DNA of 64,000 nucleotides from Niastella populi (lineage in GTDB: Bacteria; Bacteroidota; Bacteroidia; Chitinophagales; Chitinophagaceae), in contig NZ_LWBP01000189.1 in the NCBI RefSeq assembly GCF_002078015.1, positions 48,568 to 112,567 of the forward strand, written 5' to 3'. The position numbers and the translations under genes were made by a program. The notes beneath the pieces are model-generated. The model was not told where the DNA came from. It saw only the letters and a program-made list of their open reading frames with translations, and did no database searches. Shown one piece after another: positions 8,237-17,190 of this stretch. The first letter of the stretch is position 1. The number at the start of each line of letters is the position of its first letter.

Positions 8237-8259
8237 CATCTTCTGGTTCAAGTGTTTTT
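8218..8259. terminator. Bidirectional terminator overlapping the end of the DUF1772 gene
   Basis: A 16-bp stem with one mismatch is formed by 8218-8233 and 8241-8256, with a 7-nt loop (8234-8240). TTTTA follows on the plus strand and A residues lie on the other flank. It separates the convergent DUF1772 and SusD genes. Confidence 0.85.
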
Positions 8260-8298
8260 ACTTTACATTTCTGATACTTAATTTTTCATTCCCAATGT

Positions 8299-10176
8299 TT
8301 ACCATCCCGGAGCCTGCTGCAATACCGGGTTTTTGATCAGCTCATCCTGCATAACAGGAAAGAAAAAATGCGTGGGCGACACAAAAACCCAGGTGGCCAC
8401 ATAGAACCGTTCCATCCTGTATGTCTTTCCGCCTATGTTTATTTTTCCATTGGGATCTTCAACCGGTTTCATGCCGTTTACCATGCGCTGGCATTTGGGA
8501 TAGGGCCAGAAATTCCGTGAGCGGGTATCATTGTCGCTCCCTGCCGATTGCCAGGCCTGTTCCCGGGTTAGCTGGGTTGTACTGCTGGGTTCCAGGTATA
8601 AACGTGCTGTGAACCAGCGTTTGTTCTCAAAGAAAAATTCTACCCGGCGTTCACGTTGAATATATTCGTTTGTCTTGTCTTTATCGCCTTTTACCGCTGG
8701 CGGAACCGGCGCCATAAAAGCCCGCTGCCTGATGGTATTCAGCATGGTAAAGATCTCGTCGGCAGAACCGCCGGTCTCATTCAGGGCTTCTGCATAGATC
8801 AGCATGATCTCGGGCAGGCGGATCAGCGGATAATGAATTTGAAAGGAGACGCCGTTACCGGGGCGGTAATCCTCGCGATAGAACTTGCGCAAAAAATATC
8901 CGGTAGTGGTTGAATTGGTAGCGCCTATTTTGTCGGAACCGGTAGCTGTATTTCTTACTGCATTTCTGAAAGATGAACCATGATAAATTACGTCGCGGTA
9001 AAAACGGGGATCGCGTTTTACGCTTTCGTATGGGTTCGCATCGTCATACCCATCGGCAACTGCGCGTGCATCATATACCGGGTAACCGTAACCGTCCGGG
9101 GCAATATATTCGTATTCATCTACCTGCTCCTGCGCCGGTTGCTGGCGCGAACCGCCGCCCTCTGAAGGTGGATAATTATCACCCTGCCAGGCTTCCCACT
9201 TGTCGTTCATATTCATGAAAATGCCTTCCTGTTTGAATGCATTGAAATCGTAGAACTGCTGAAATAGACGTGAGTATACCTTGTTGTTGCTGCCCGAAAC
9301 AAAATCATTGGTGCCATAACCGGTATACAGGTTGTAACGAAGTTGTCCGTTTTCCGATCGCAGGTCAAGCACCGCTTTGGCCGCATCGCGGGCTGCTTCC
9401 CAGCGTTTGTTATCGCGTGTGTGGTAACTGCTTTTTCCTTTGCGCGTATCATTGGGCAGTATGCCGCCATTGTAGAGTGGGGTGGCGGCCATCCAACGTA
9501 CGATCGCTTTCAATGCCAGCGCCGTTCCTTTCTCTGCCCGGGCAAATTGCGGATCGGTTTGGTTAACCGGTAGCAGGGCGATGGCTGAATCGCAATCGGC
9601 GCTGATCTTTTCTACCACCGAATGAAATGTTTCCTGTGCAATGCCCAAATCGCCATTGGGGTCAACAATGAAATCGATGTAGGGAACCTCACCATACAAC
9701 CGCGCTGCCAGGTAATGATACCAGGCACGCATAAAATAGGTTTCACCCCGTCTGATGTCGAGGTCGCCTTTGTTGAGCGGATTATCGGGCGTACTGTATT
9801 TTCTCACCCCCGAAATGATCAGGTTCGAAATGCGGATGGTGGAATAAATGTCGGCCCATTTATAACCGCTGCCCGGTTGTTCGCTGGGGTTCCAGCCACC
9901 GGTATTGAATGTGCGCGACTGCCCGTTCTCTACAGTAGAGCCGCGGCACTCATCGGTAATGGCGCTTAATGAAAAGTGCTGAAGAAATGCCAGCCCGCGC
10001 GCGCGGGAATGCAGATCGCTGTACAGGTCGGTAACCAGCTTGTTCACTTTTTCATAATCGGCAAACACCTGTGCTTCGGTCATCTGGTCATCGGGTTTGC
10101 GAACGAGGAAATCTTTTTTGCAACCCAACAGGAGTATTACGATGAAAATATATGGATTGAATATTTTTGTTTTCAT
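8299..10176 (-). CDS. SusD/RagB-family outer-membrane nutrient-binding lipoprotein
   Basis: This 625-residue SusD-like protein is a surface lipoprotein that captures a nutrient and closes over a SusC channel. The start is the ATG at 10176, which puts a lipoprotein signal at the N-terminus (lipobox LLLGC, Cys about residue 19); an upstream TTG at 10203 would hide it. SusD features include the N-terminal TPR-like helices (MTEAQVFADYEKVNKLVTDL), the segment LIYAEALNE and the C-terminal NTIRQRA/RRVEFFFE region. It follows susC by about 150 bp and ends the operon at the shared terminator. No enzyme gene is attached, so the ligand cannot be deduced. Confidence 0.94.
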   Translation of the reverse strand: MKTKIFNPYIFIVILLLGCKKDFLVRKPDDQMTEAQVFADYEKVNKLVTDLYSDLHSRARGLAFLQHFSLSAITDECRGSTVENGQSRTFNTGGWNPSEQPGSGYKWADIYSTIRISNLIISGVRKYSTPDNPLNKGDLDIRRGETYFMRAWYHYLAARLYGEVPYIDFIVDPNGDLGIAQETFHSVVEKISADCDSAIALLPVNQTDPQFARAEKGTALALKAIVRWMAATPLYNGGILPNDTRKGKSSYHTRDNKRWEAARDAAKAVLDLRSENGQLRYNLYTGYGTNDFVSGSNNKVYSRLFQQFYDFNAFKQEGIFMNMNDKWEAWQGDNYPPSEGGGSRQQPAQEQVDEYEYIAPDGYGYPVYDARAVADGYDDANPYESVKRDPRFYRDVIYHGSSFRNAVRNTATGSDKIGATNSTTTGYFLRKFYREDYRPGNGVSFQIHYPLIRLPEIMLIYAEALNETGGSADEIFTMLNTIRQRAFMAPVPPAVKGDKDKTNEYIQRERRVEFFFENKRWFTARLYLEPSSTTQLTREQAWQSAGSDNDTRSRNFWPYPKCQRMVNGMKPVEDPNGKINIGGKTYRMERFYVATWVFVSPTHFFFPVMQDELIKNPVLQQAPGW

Positions 10177-10325
10177 AAAAATGAGTTTGTTCTTAGTTCT
10201 CAATTTTTAGTGCTGAACTTTTTGATTTTGACTGTAATGGCATGATGTGGTTTTCCCCTTGTCAATATGTCGGCTTGTTAACTTTTCAACCTGCCTGTGT
10301 ATACCTCGATGCCTTCTTACATTCT

Positions 10326-13300
10326 TTAAAGAGTAATGTCTACTCCAAAGTTTATTACTCTCATAATTGGGTACCAGTTGCCATTGGGGTCGTTGGTTTC
10401 GGGGTCAACGTCAACCGTTTTTAAATTGTCGAAGGTGAGCATGTTCATACCTTGTACGTATACACGGGTGCGTTGCAAACCGGCCCGTTTCATCCACTTC
10501 GTTGGCAGGTAATAACCTGCCTCAAAATTTTTCAGCCGCAGGTATTGGGCGTTGTACAGGAACAGGCTGCTCCAGTATTGTTTATTGTTGTCGTATTTGC
10601 CATAATGCAGTGCCGGGAATTTGGCTGTTTCCGCTGTGGCAGGGGTCCACCGCTGCAGGTGCATGGGTTTTACTTTTCCTACTTCATCATTCTGATATAA
10701 CGGGAAGTCGTAGGTGGCCGGACCGCCCAGCAATAATGAAGTATGTGTAGCTCCCTGGAACAGGATGCTCACGTCGAACGATTTGTAACGGCAGCTGATG
10801 GGAATACCAAACTGAATTTCCGGAACACGGGGATACCCTCTTGCCACCCGGTCGTTCAGATCGGTGATCTGGTTGTCGCCATCTATATCAACATATTTTA
10901 CATCGCCCGGCATTACAGTGCCCCATTTCTGAAAACCGGTTCCATTGTTCATGGTATTCAGGTCGTCAGCTTCTTTCTGGTTGTTGATAAAACCATCGAA
11001 AAGATATACGAAAGGTTGTCCCACCGGCAGTCCTGTACGATATTGCCAGGGAAAGCTGCGCATTACTTCGCGCTGGTATGCTATCTTATTGCGGGCAAAT
11101 GAGAAGTTGGGTCTTACCGTATAGGTGAAGTTGCTGCCGATCTTGTCGCTCCAGGAAACTTCAAAGTCGATTCCCCGGTTGTTCACTATACCTACGTTCA
11201 GCAGGGGGGCGCTTGTTCCTACAAGCGAAGGGAAACCCTGTTTGTCGGCCCCGCTGAGATCGGTTATGATATCGTAACGATGTTCATGGAACATATCTAC
11301 GGTGATGGTAAGCCGTCTGCGTAACAGCTCGAGATCGATACCCATATTTATCTTGCGTGCTTTTTCCCAGGTAAGAATGGGGTTGGCCAGCCGGCCCGGG
11401 CGAATACCGCCGGGGTTCTGGTTGTTCTGCGTACCGAAATTGTATGCGTCGCCTGAATTGTTATAGAACTGCAGGTAGCCAAAACGGTTATCGCTTGGGT
11501 TGGAACCAGCCTGGTCGTTGCCTACCAGGCCAAATGAGCCGCGCAGCTTTAACATGTCGAGCCAGCCCTGGGTGCGCTCCATAAAGCTTTCATTGCTTAT
11601 TACCCAGCCAATAGAGGCTGCGGGGAATTTACCATAACGGCTGCCAGGCGCAAAGTTTTCAGAACCATTATAACCCATATTGAATTCGGCGAGATAGCGC
11701 TGGTCGTAGTTATAGGTTATGCGGCCCGAAATACCCTGGTAACAGAACGGCACTTCATTATTTTTGATCCTGATAGAGCGGTTGGCCAGTATCAGTCCCG
11801 ACAAATTGTGTTTGCCGAATGTTCGCAGGTAGTCGAGTTTGAGCTGGTAATAGGTACGGCCAATTTCATCATCACGTGAAAAGCTGTTGCCGAGTGTATT
11901 GTCTGTCGACCGGCGCGGCGTGCTGTATGCTCCTGTGTAATGGCCTGCTTTCATATAAACATCCACCCCGTCTGTTGGGTAAAATGTAGCATAACCGGGA
12001 TAAACGCGGTAACCCTGCGATTCGGTAGGTACTGAGCGGGTAACCCAATAGCCTCCCTGCCGGTCGTAGGAGAACATGCCTTCAAACTTCAATCCTTTGG
12101 TCAGCGCATCGAGTTTGTAACCCATAATGAACGTTCCATCGAGATAGTTTACGCGCTGGTTCAGGTAACCGGTTTTCGACAGCTCGCCCAGCATATTGAA
12201 CCGATAGGTTTGCGTACCGAACAGCATCCCGTTCGGGAAGTTTACGTTATGTACGCGATTGGCGGCATTGTCGTTCGACTCCACAACGATGGGATAAATG
12301 GGCGGTTGCGTATTGGCGATCTCCATTACGCGGTTGGCCGTAGTGCCGGGCGCATTGCGATCGGTAAGGCGGGCGCCCAAAATTAATGTGGCATATAAGG
12401 AATTGGTAATGTCTACATCTACATTCGAACGGAAATTATACCGTTTGAAGATGGCTTGTGTTTTATAAGGATCGCTGATGGTTTGCCGGTAATTCCCGTT
12501 CTGCTGAAAATAGTTACCCATTATAAAGTAGCGGGCTTTGTTGCTGCCACCCTGAATGGTTAAGCTATAATCCTGCTGAAAACCGGGTTTAAAGGCAAAA
12601 TCGAAGTAATCTATATTGTAACCGAGGCCATCGCTGTTATCGCCTTTGGCTTTGCGGTAGTTTTCTATTTGTTCGTCGGTGAACAGGTTCAGGTTACCGG
12701 GCGATACACCCGGGTTATCGTTTATTTTGGCCTCGTTGAACAGCATGGCATAATCGGCCGAGCCCAGGTATTTGGGAAAATGAATGGGGGTGTTGATGCC
12801 GTCACTGATCTTGAAGTTCAGCGTCGCTTTTTCCGATGCCTTTCCGCGTTTGGTAGTGATTACTATTACGCCGTTGGCGCCGCGTACACCGAAAACAGCG
12901 GTTGCCGACGCATCTTTCAAAATGGTAAAGCTCTCTATTTCATCGGCGCTCAGGTAGTTCAATGATCTTTCCACCCCATCTACAATTACGATCGGCCTTG
13001 CATTGCCATAAGTACCGATACCCCGAATGTAAATGTCGCTGATGTCAACGCCGGGTTCACCACCGGCAAACTGGTTTACATTCAAACCCGGCAGGCGGCC
13101 TGCCAGCGCATTGGTTAAATTGGCGGTTGGGCTTTGCTGTAATTCTTTTGATGAAATTGCCGCTACCGCGCCGGTGACCGTCATCTTTTTTTGCGTTCCG
13201 TAGCCAACCACTACCACATCTTTCAGGTTTTGCGCATCTTCCTTTAACGTTATGGTTACCGTATTACGTCCCTGCAGGGCTACTTCCTGCGACTGGTAAC

Positions 13301-13862
13301 CGATAAAAGAGAATACCAGCGTTGCTTCTGCATAAGGAACGTTCAATGAAAAACGTCCCTCGCGATCGGTAACCGTTCCTGTTGCCGCCCCGCGTACCAT
13401 TACCGTTACACCCGGTATTGGCTGCGATTTGTCGTTCAGTACCTGGCCCTCTACGATTATGGCGGGGGCTGGTGTTCCATAACCGGCCTGTTCCATTGTT
13501 TTTTTTTGACCGGTGGGCGCATTGTACAGCAGGATCTGTTTATCGTCAATGATGCTGAATAAAATGCCCACGGGCGATAACACGTTGCTGAAAAGTTCGG
13601 CGAGCTTTTTATTTACCAGCCGGCACGACACTTTTTTGTTCAGGTTAATGATGTCGCTGCTGTAAATAAAGGATACGCCTGTCTGGCGTTGAATTTCCCG
13701 CAGCAATTTTTTTACTTCAACCTGGTCCATGCTCAGGTTTACTTTTTTGTCGAGGATGTTCTGCGCATTGGCCTGCACCGTATTGCTGCAGATAATTACC
13801 AATGCCAGTTGCCATAGCAGGAAGCGGGCGATGATCGGCAATCGCAATCGTTCTTTTCTCAT
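10326..13862 (-). CDS. SusC/RagA TonB-linked outer-membrane transporter with N-terminal STN domain
   Basis: This protein of about 1178 residues imports a ligand through the outer membrane using TonB energy. In order it has a signal peptide (ends near residue 34, QANAQ); an STN/secretin-N domain (about 45-115) that usually contacts the FecR anti-sigma factor; a carboxypeptidase-like regulatory domain (about 135-215); the plug with the RagA signature (DVVVVGYGTQKK and later GVRGANGVIVITTKRG); and a long beta-barrel. The start is the ATG at 13862, preferred to a TTG 21 nt upstream. It sits between fecR and susD on the same strand. The STN domain makes it a signalling receptor: ligand binding should release the sigma factor. 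Confidence 0.95.
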   Translation of the reverse strand: MRKERLRLPIIARFLLWQLALVIICSNTVQANAQNILDKKVNLSMDQVEVKKLLREIQRQTGVSFIYSSDIINLNKKVSCRLVNKKLAELFSNVLSPVGILFSIIDDKQILLYNAPTGQKKTMEQAGYGTPAPAIIVEGQVLNDKSQPIPGVTVMVRGAATGTVTDREGRFSLNVPYAEATLVFSFIGYQSQEVALQGRNTVTITLKEDAQNLKDVVVVGYGTQKKMTVTGAVAAISSKELQQSPTANLTNALAGRLPGLNVNQFAGGEPGVDISDIYIRGIGTYGNARPIVIVDGVERSLNYLSADEIESFTILKDASATAVFGVRGANGVIVITTKRGKASEKATLNFKISDGINTPIHFPKYLGSADYAMLFNEAKINDNPGVSPGNLNLFTDEQIENYRKAKGDNSDGLGYNIDYFDFAFKPGFQQDYSLTIQGGSNKARYFIMGNYFQQNGNYRQTISDPYKTQAIFKRYNFRSNVDVDITNSLYATLILGARLTDRNAPGTTANRVMEIANTQPPIYPIVVESNDNAANRVHNVNFPNGMLFGTQTYRFNMLGELSKTGYLNQRVNYLDGTFIMGYKLDALTKGLKFEGMFSYDRQGGYWVTRSVPTESQGYRVYPGYATFYPTDGVDVYMKAGHYTGAYSTPRRSTDNTLGNSFSRDDEIGRTYYQLKLDYLRTFGKHNLSGLILANRSIRIKNNEVPFCYQGISGRITYNYDQRYLAEFNMGYNGSENFAPGSRYGKFPAASIGWVISNESFMERTQGWLDMLKLRGSFGLVGNDQAGSNPSDNRFGYLQFYNNSGDAYNFGTQNNQNPGGIRPGRLANPILTWEKARKINMGIDLELLRRRLTITVDMFHEHRYDIITDLSGADKQGFPSLVGTSAPLLNVGIVNNRGIDFEVSWSDKIGSNFTYTVRPNFSFARNKIAYQREVMRSFPWQYRTGLPVGQPFVYLFDGFINNQKEADDLNTMNNGTGFQKWGTVMPGDVKYVDIDGDNQITDLNDRVARGYPRVPEIQFGIPISCRYKSFDVSILFQGATHTSLLLGGPATYDFPLYQNDEVGKVKPMHLQRWTPATAETAKFPALHYGKYDNNKQYWSSLFLYNAQYLRLKNFEAGYYLPTKWMKRAGLQRTRVYVQGMNMLTFDNLKTVDVDPETNDPNGNWYPIMRVINFGVDITL

Positions 13863-14019
13863 AGTGACAGTTTTTTCATTCAATAATTAGGTTTGCAGTA
13901 GTTGGTTTAATGAAGGCAATAGCAGGCCCGGCCGCATGATACAGCATAGCGCATACCGCGCGAGGCCCGGTATTTCCGGTTTAACAGCTTTTGTTTATTG
14001 TAATCGCAGCGCCTTTAGA

Positions 14020-15084
14020 TCACTGGTTTTGGTTTTCTTTTACGATTATTTGTGAACCGTTTATTTCGTATGTAGTTTGTGTTGATTTACAAATGATATC
14101 AAGTTGGGTGAACAGGCTGTATTTTGACAGGTCGCCGGTAAAATGGTATTCTGCAATTTGTGCATTGTTGGTGGTGATCATTATGCCATATGCATCGCTC
14201 AGTGTTTGCAATACGTTCAGCAATGATGCTTCTTCAAATACAAATTGCTGTTTGATTGGCTGACTGCCTGCACCTGCCTGTATTTTTGAATCCGGGCGGG
14301 GCAGGGGATTGTCTACAATGCTCGTGATCAGTTGATTCAGTTCGGCGTTGAACGTTACTTTTTTATTACGGGTCAATAGCACGCGGCCAGTACTGTTTGC
14401 TTCGGCATTATCATCCTGCGCTCCCCTGTACACAAGCACTTTTCCGGTTACAACTGCCACTTCCACATTCCAGTCGGTTTTGTTTTGTGTGATGTTAAAA
14501 CTGGTGCCAAGCACTTCGGTGGTAAGCTCGTTGTTCATGTGCACTTTGAAATGTTTTTGCGGGTTGTGGTGCACGTTGAAAAAGGCGCTTCCATGTAAGT
14601 ACACATCACGGGTTGATAAGGTAAATGCAGCGGGGTAATATATTACGGCCCCGGGTTGCAGGGTGATAAGGGTACTGTCGCCCAGCATGAACTTACGTTC
14701 TGTGCCGGTTGAATTTACCAGGCTGTCATAACCCACTTGTGGCAGCACCATTGTCAGTTGGTTGTTTTTACCAGATGGTTGGCGATACAATACAATGGCG
14801 GTGACGATCAACGTTACTACAGCTGCGGCGGCGGTTGTCCTGAACCAGTTGCGGGCGGTAATTGGTTTCACCCTGGCTGGTTGCATGGCCGGCTGATCCG
14901 CTACATTGCTTTTAATGGTTTGCCACAGTCTTGCTTCTATCAGCGACCGCTCAGTTGGTGATAAGTGCAGGTCGCTGTTGGCGGTCAGGCTTTTGTACCA
15001 TTCGAGCACAAGCATTTCTTCTTCTTCAGTGCATTCGCCTGCCAGGTATTGCTGCAATAAGTGATCGAAGTTCGACTGGCTCAA
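14020..15084 (-). CDS. FecR-family anti-sigma factor (TTG start)
   Basis: This 354-residue inner-membrane regulator has a cytosolic N-terminal sigma-binding region (residues 1-85), one membrane span (about 88-105, AAAAVVTLIVTAIVLYR), a periplasmic FecR domain (about 115-235) and a C-terminal DUF4974 domain (from about residue 275, FVFEEASLLNVLQ). The start is fixed unusually well. The codon before TTG 15084 is an in-frame TAA, and the protein from that TTG begins MSQSNFDHLLQQYLAGECTE, just as the family does, so TTG is the likely start. The gene lies between the sigma and SusC genes. Confidence 0.94.
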   Translation of the reverse strand: MSQSNFDHLLQQYLAGECTEEEEMLVLEWYKSLTANSDLHLSPTERSLIEARLWQTIKSNVADQPAMQPARVKPITARNWFRTTAAAAVVTLIVTAIVLYRQPSGKNNQLTMVLPQVGYDSLVNSTGTERKFMLGDSTLITLQPGAVIYYPAAFTLSTRDVYLHGSAFFNVHHNPQKHFKVHMNNELTTEVLGTSFNITQNKTDWNVEVAVVTGKVLVYRGAQDDNAEANSTGRVLLTRNKKVTFNAELNQLITSIVDNPLPRPDSKIQAGAGSQPIKQQFVFEEASLLNVLQTLSDAYGIMITTNNAQIAEYHFTGDLSKYSLFTQLDIICKSTQTTYEINGSQIIVKENQNQ

Positions 15085-15170
15085 TTACGGTGTTTATTAT
15101 ATGACGGGAAGAATTACCGTATCCCTAAAGGTTGACAAAGAAATTTTTTCGGGTGCGGCCCTAAAGCAGC

Positions 15171-15734
15171 TTATAATAAAGAGAAATAAGTGTTTAGATA
15201 ATTGCGCAGGTGGCGGCGCAGCAGTTTGAGCGAACGGGTAATGTGGTATTCAACCGCTTTTTCGGTGAGCTGCATATGACCGGCAATTTCCTTTACCGAT
15301 TTGTGTTCGTATCGGCTTAGTTTGAAAATGGTTTGCGTTTTTTCGGGCAGTTCATGCAGGTGCGTTTCTATCAGTACCATCAGTTGTTCCTGGTCGATGC
15401 CGGTTTCACCATCGCTGGTGGTTGCCGGCTGTTGATAGTTTTGAATGAACCTGTCTTTTACCGCCTGCTGGCGATGAAAGTCTACGGCCATATTTCTGAG
15501 TGAAATGGTGAGAAAAGCGCCCCAGTTCTTCACCTGCAAACTGGCGCGGTTTCGCCAGATCTTTTCGAACAGGTTTTGTACAAGTTCTTCTGCGTCGGGG
15601 CCCGAAGCGGTGTATTTACAGGCTACACAATATAACTGGTACCAGTACTTTTTATACAGCGCTTCAAACGCAGCCATACCATCCCGTTGCAGGGACAAAT
15701 CATTGTCGCTATATGAACCGGCGCCGGCAAACAT
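15171..15734 (-). CDS. ECF RNA polymerase sigma-70 factor
   Basis: This 187-residue extracytoplasmic-function sigma factor is of the group common in Bacteroidota. Region 2 lies at about 20-90 (AFEALYKKYWYQLYCVACKY...DAEELVQNLFEKIW) and region 4 at about 125-180 (LPEKTQTIFKLSRYEHKSVKEIA). It is the first gene of the minus-strand sigma, fecR, susC, susD series. Held by FecR, it should turn on susC-susD when the receptor is occupied. A TATGTTTG at its start codon looks like a -7 element but cannot be its own promoter. Confidence 0.95.
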   Translation of the reverse strand: MFAGAGSYSDNDLSLQRDGMAAFEALYKKYWYQLYCVACKYTASGPDAEELVQNLFEKIWRNRASLQVKNWGAFLTISLRNMAVDFHRQQAVKDRFIQNYQQPATTSDGETGIDQEQLMVLIETHLHELPEKTQTIFKLSRYEHKSVKEIAGHMQLTEKAVEYHITRSLKLLRRHLRNYLNTYFSLL

Positions 15735-15847
15735 ACATTATAAGGAAAGGGTTCGTTCTTATTTTACTTTGAAAGTATGGGTTTTTTACCAGATAAAAAA
15801 CGATTTTGCTAAATAATTAGGAGGTGTGTTGGCAAGTTGACGGATAA

Positions 15848-15880
15848 ACAAAACGGGCAGTTCGTTTCCGGCTGCCCGTT
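15848..15880 (-). terminator. Hairpin terminator after the NTF2-like gene
   Basis: On the minus strand the arms AACGGGCAG/CTGCCCGTT (plus-strand 15872-15880 and 15852-15860) enclose an 11-nt loop and lead into TTGTTT. It lies 23 nt after the gene's stop. Confidence 0.7.
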
Positions 15881-15903
15881 GATCTCTTGCTGTTTGTTTA
15901 TAA

Positions 15904-16407
15904 CTACCTGCGCGCCGGCAGATTACTGTTACCGATATCGCGGTAAATTTTCCAGCCATCGTTCTCCGGTTTCCATACCACAATATATTTGCCTTTGTCG
16001 AGCGTTTTATTACCGTTGCCAATAACTTCAAACATGCCTGTTTCAACCAGCAGTTCGGCATTACCGGTAAGGTCCTGGGTCGTTAGTTTCAACTCTTTCA
16101 TTCCTGATTTTATGGCGCCGCCCCAGGCTGAAGCGATACCCGCACCCTGAACAGGTTCAACGTTGTCGAACATCAGCCAGGCATCAGGGCTATAGTGTGC
16201 GGCCAATGCGTTGGAGTCGCCCTTTTTTACTTCATCCATAAATTTCGCATTGTCATTGTCTATCCATGACCTTGCCTTGCCGATATCGAATGCTTCGGAT
16301 GAATCGGCTATTGTATTGTCGCCGGTTTTTTCAGTAGCGGCATCCTGGCACGACGTAATAAAAGCTATTGCGCCGGCAATTAATAGTAGTGAGCAAAACT
16401 TTTTCAT
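15904..16407 (-). CDS. NTF2-like (DUF4440/SnoaL-type) lipoprotein
   Basis: This 167-residue protein has a lipoprotein signal (MKKFCSLLLIAGAIAFITSC; Cys at residue 20), a 25-residue linker and an NTF2-like cone domain (about 45-160). The domain shows the family pattern: a helix with DNAKFMDEVKKGD, then AHYSPDAWLMFDN, and a last strand KYIVVWKPENDGWKIYRDIGN. It is probably a periplasm-facing envelope protein. The fold binds small hydrophobic ligands or supports hydrolase/isomerase reactions, but no catalytic residues can be assigned. It is divergent from the tail-collar gene and has its own terminator. Confidence 0.88.
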   Translation of the reverse strand: MKKFCSLLLIAGAIAFITSCQDAATEKTGDNTIADSSEAFDIGKARSWIDNDNAKFMDEVKKGDSNALAAHYSPDAWLMFDNVEPVQGAGIASAWGGAIKSGMKELKLTTQDLTGNAELLVETGMFEVIGNGNKTLDKGKYIVVWKPENDGWKIYRDIGNSNLPARR

Positions 16408-16620
16408 GTTGATGGTTTTGTATGAAGTTATACGCTTTATGATTCAAAGCCGTTTTGTGTATTCGAATTTGACCAAGATCAAATATGCTGTTGGGTTGTT
16501 GCCGTTCAAACACTAACAGATAAGTGAAAACATGACCATTATCAAGTTTCCAGGTGGAGTTTGTATATTAAATTGTCCTAATTTTAAACACCATATTTAC
16601 TCACCATTAAACTTCCTTTC

Positions 16621-17160
16621 ATGGACAATGCTTACATCGGCAGCATTATATTGTTTGCCGGCAACTTCGCTCCCCGCGGCTGGGCCCTTTGCCAGGGACA
16701 ACTAATGAATATTGCACAGAATACTGCTTTGTTCTCTATTCTCGGTACTACCTATGGTGGCGATGGGAGAACTACATTTGCATTGCCCGATCTTCGGGGC
16801 CGCGTACCTGTTGGTCAGGGACAGGGCCCTGGGTTGAGTGCCTGGCCATTAGGGCAGTCACTGGGTGTAGAAACCGTTTCATTGATCCAGAGTCAAATGC
16901 CTGCTCACAACCATTTAGTTGAAGTAAGTGGCAGTACGGCCAATACGGATACCGCAAACAACAATTACCTGGCCATGTCAAATGCCACCTACGGCGGTGA
17001 CACAATACCCGTAAATACTTATAATGGTACGCCTACGGCAACACTGGCCGTAAATAGCATTAGTGTTGCCGGCAGCAGCATGCCCCATGAAAACCGCCAG
17101 CCCTCGTTATGTTTGAACTATATCATTTGCTTAGTGGGTTTATTCCCATCCCGGAATTAA
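16621..17160 (+). CDS. Phage-tail-collar-domain protein (microcystin-dependent-protein-like)
   Basis: This 179-residue protein carries an N-terminal collar domain: IGSIILFAGNFAPRGWALCQ, then LFSILGTTYGGDGRTTFALP, then DLRGRVPVGQG (about residues 5-65). A glycine/threonine/asparagine-rich middle follows, and the usual C-terminal NRQPSLCLNYIICLVGLFPS. The length is normal for the stand-alone bacterial family related to MdpB. No other phage gene is near. It is the first of three same-strand genes (collar, formyltransferase, T9SS cargo) with gaps of 30 and 19 nt, which suggests one transcript. It may be an exported surface fibre; no signal peptide is visible. Confidence 0.9.
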   Translation: MDNAYIGSIILFAGNFAPRGWALCQGQLMNIAQNTALFSILGTTYGGDGRTTFALPDLRGRVPVGQGQGPGLSAWPLGQSLGVETVSLIQSQMPAHNHLVEVSGSTANTDTANNNYLAMSNATYGGDTIPVNTYNGTPTATLAVNSISVAGSSMPHENRQPSLCLNYIICLVGLFPSRN

Positions 17161-17190
17161 GGATGATCTGATTTGTGCCTGTAAAAAAAT

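Noticed and set aside
15724..15736. TATGTTTG as a -7 promoter element for the sigma gene
   Set aside because: It includes the start codon itself, so transcription would begin inside the gene.
16621..17160. Tail-collar gene as sign of a prophage
   Set aside because: No integrase, capsid, tail or lysis genes are near, and stand-alone collar proteins are common in bacterial chromosomes.
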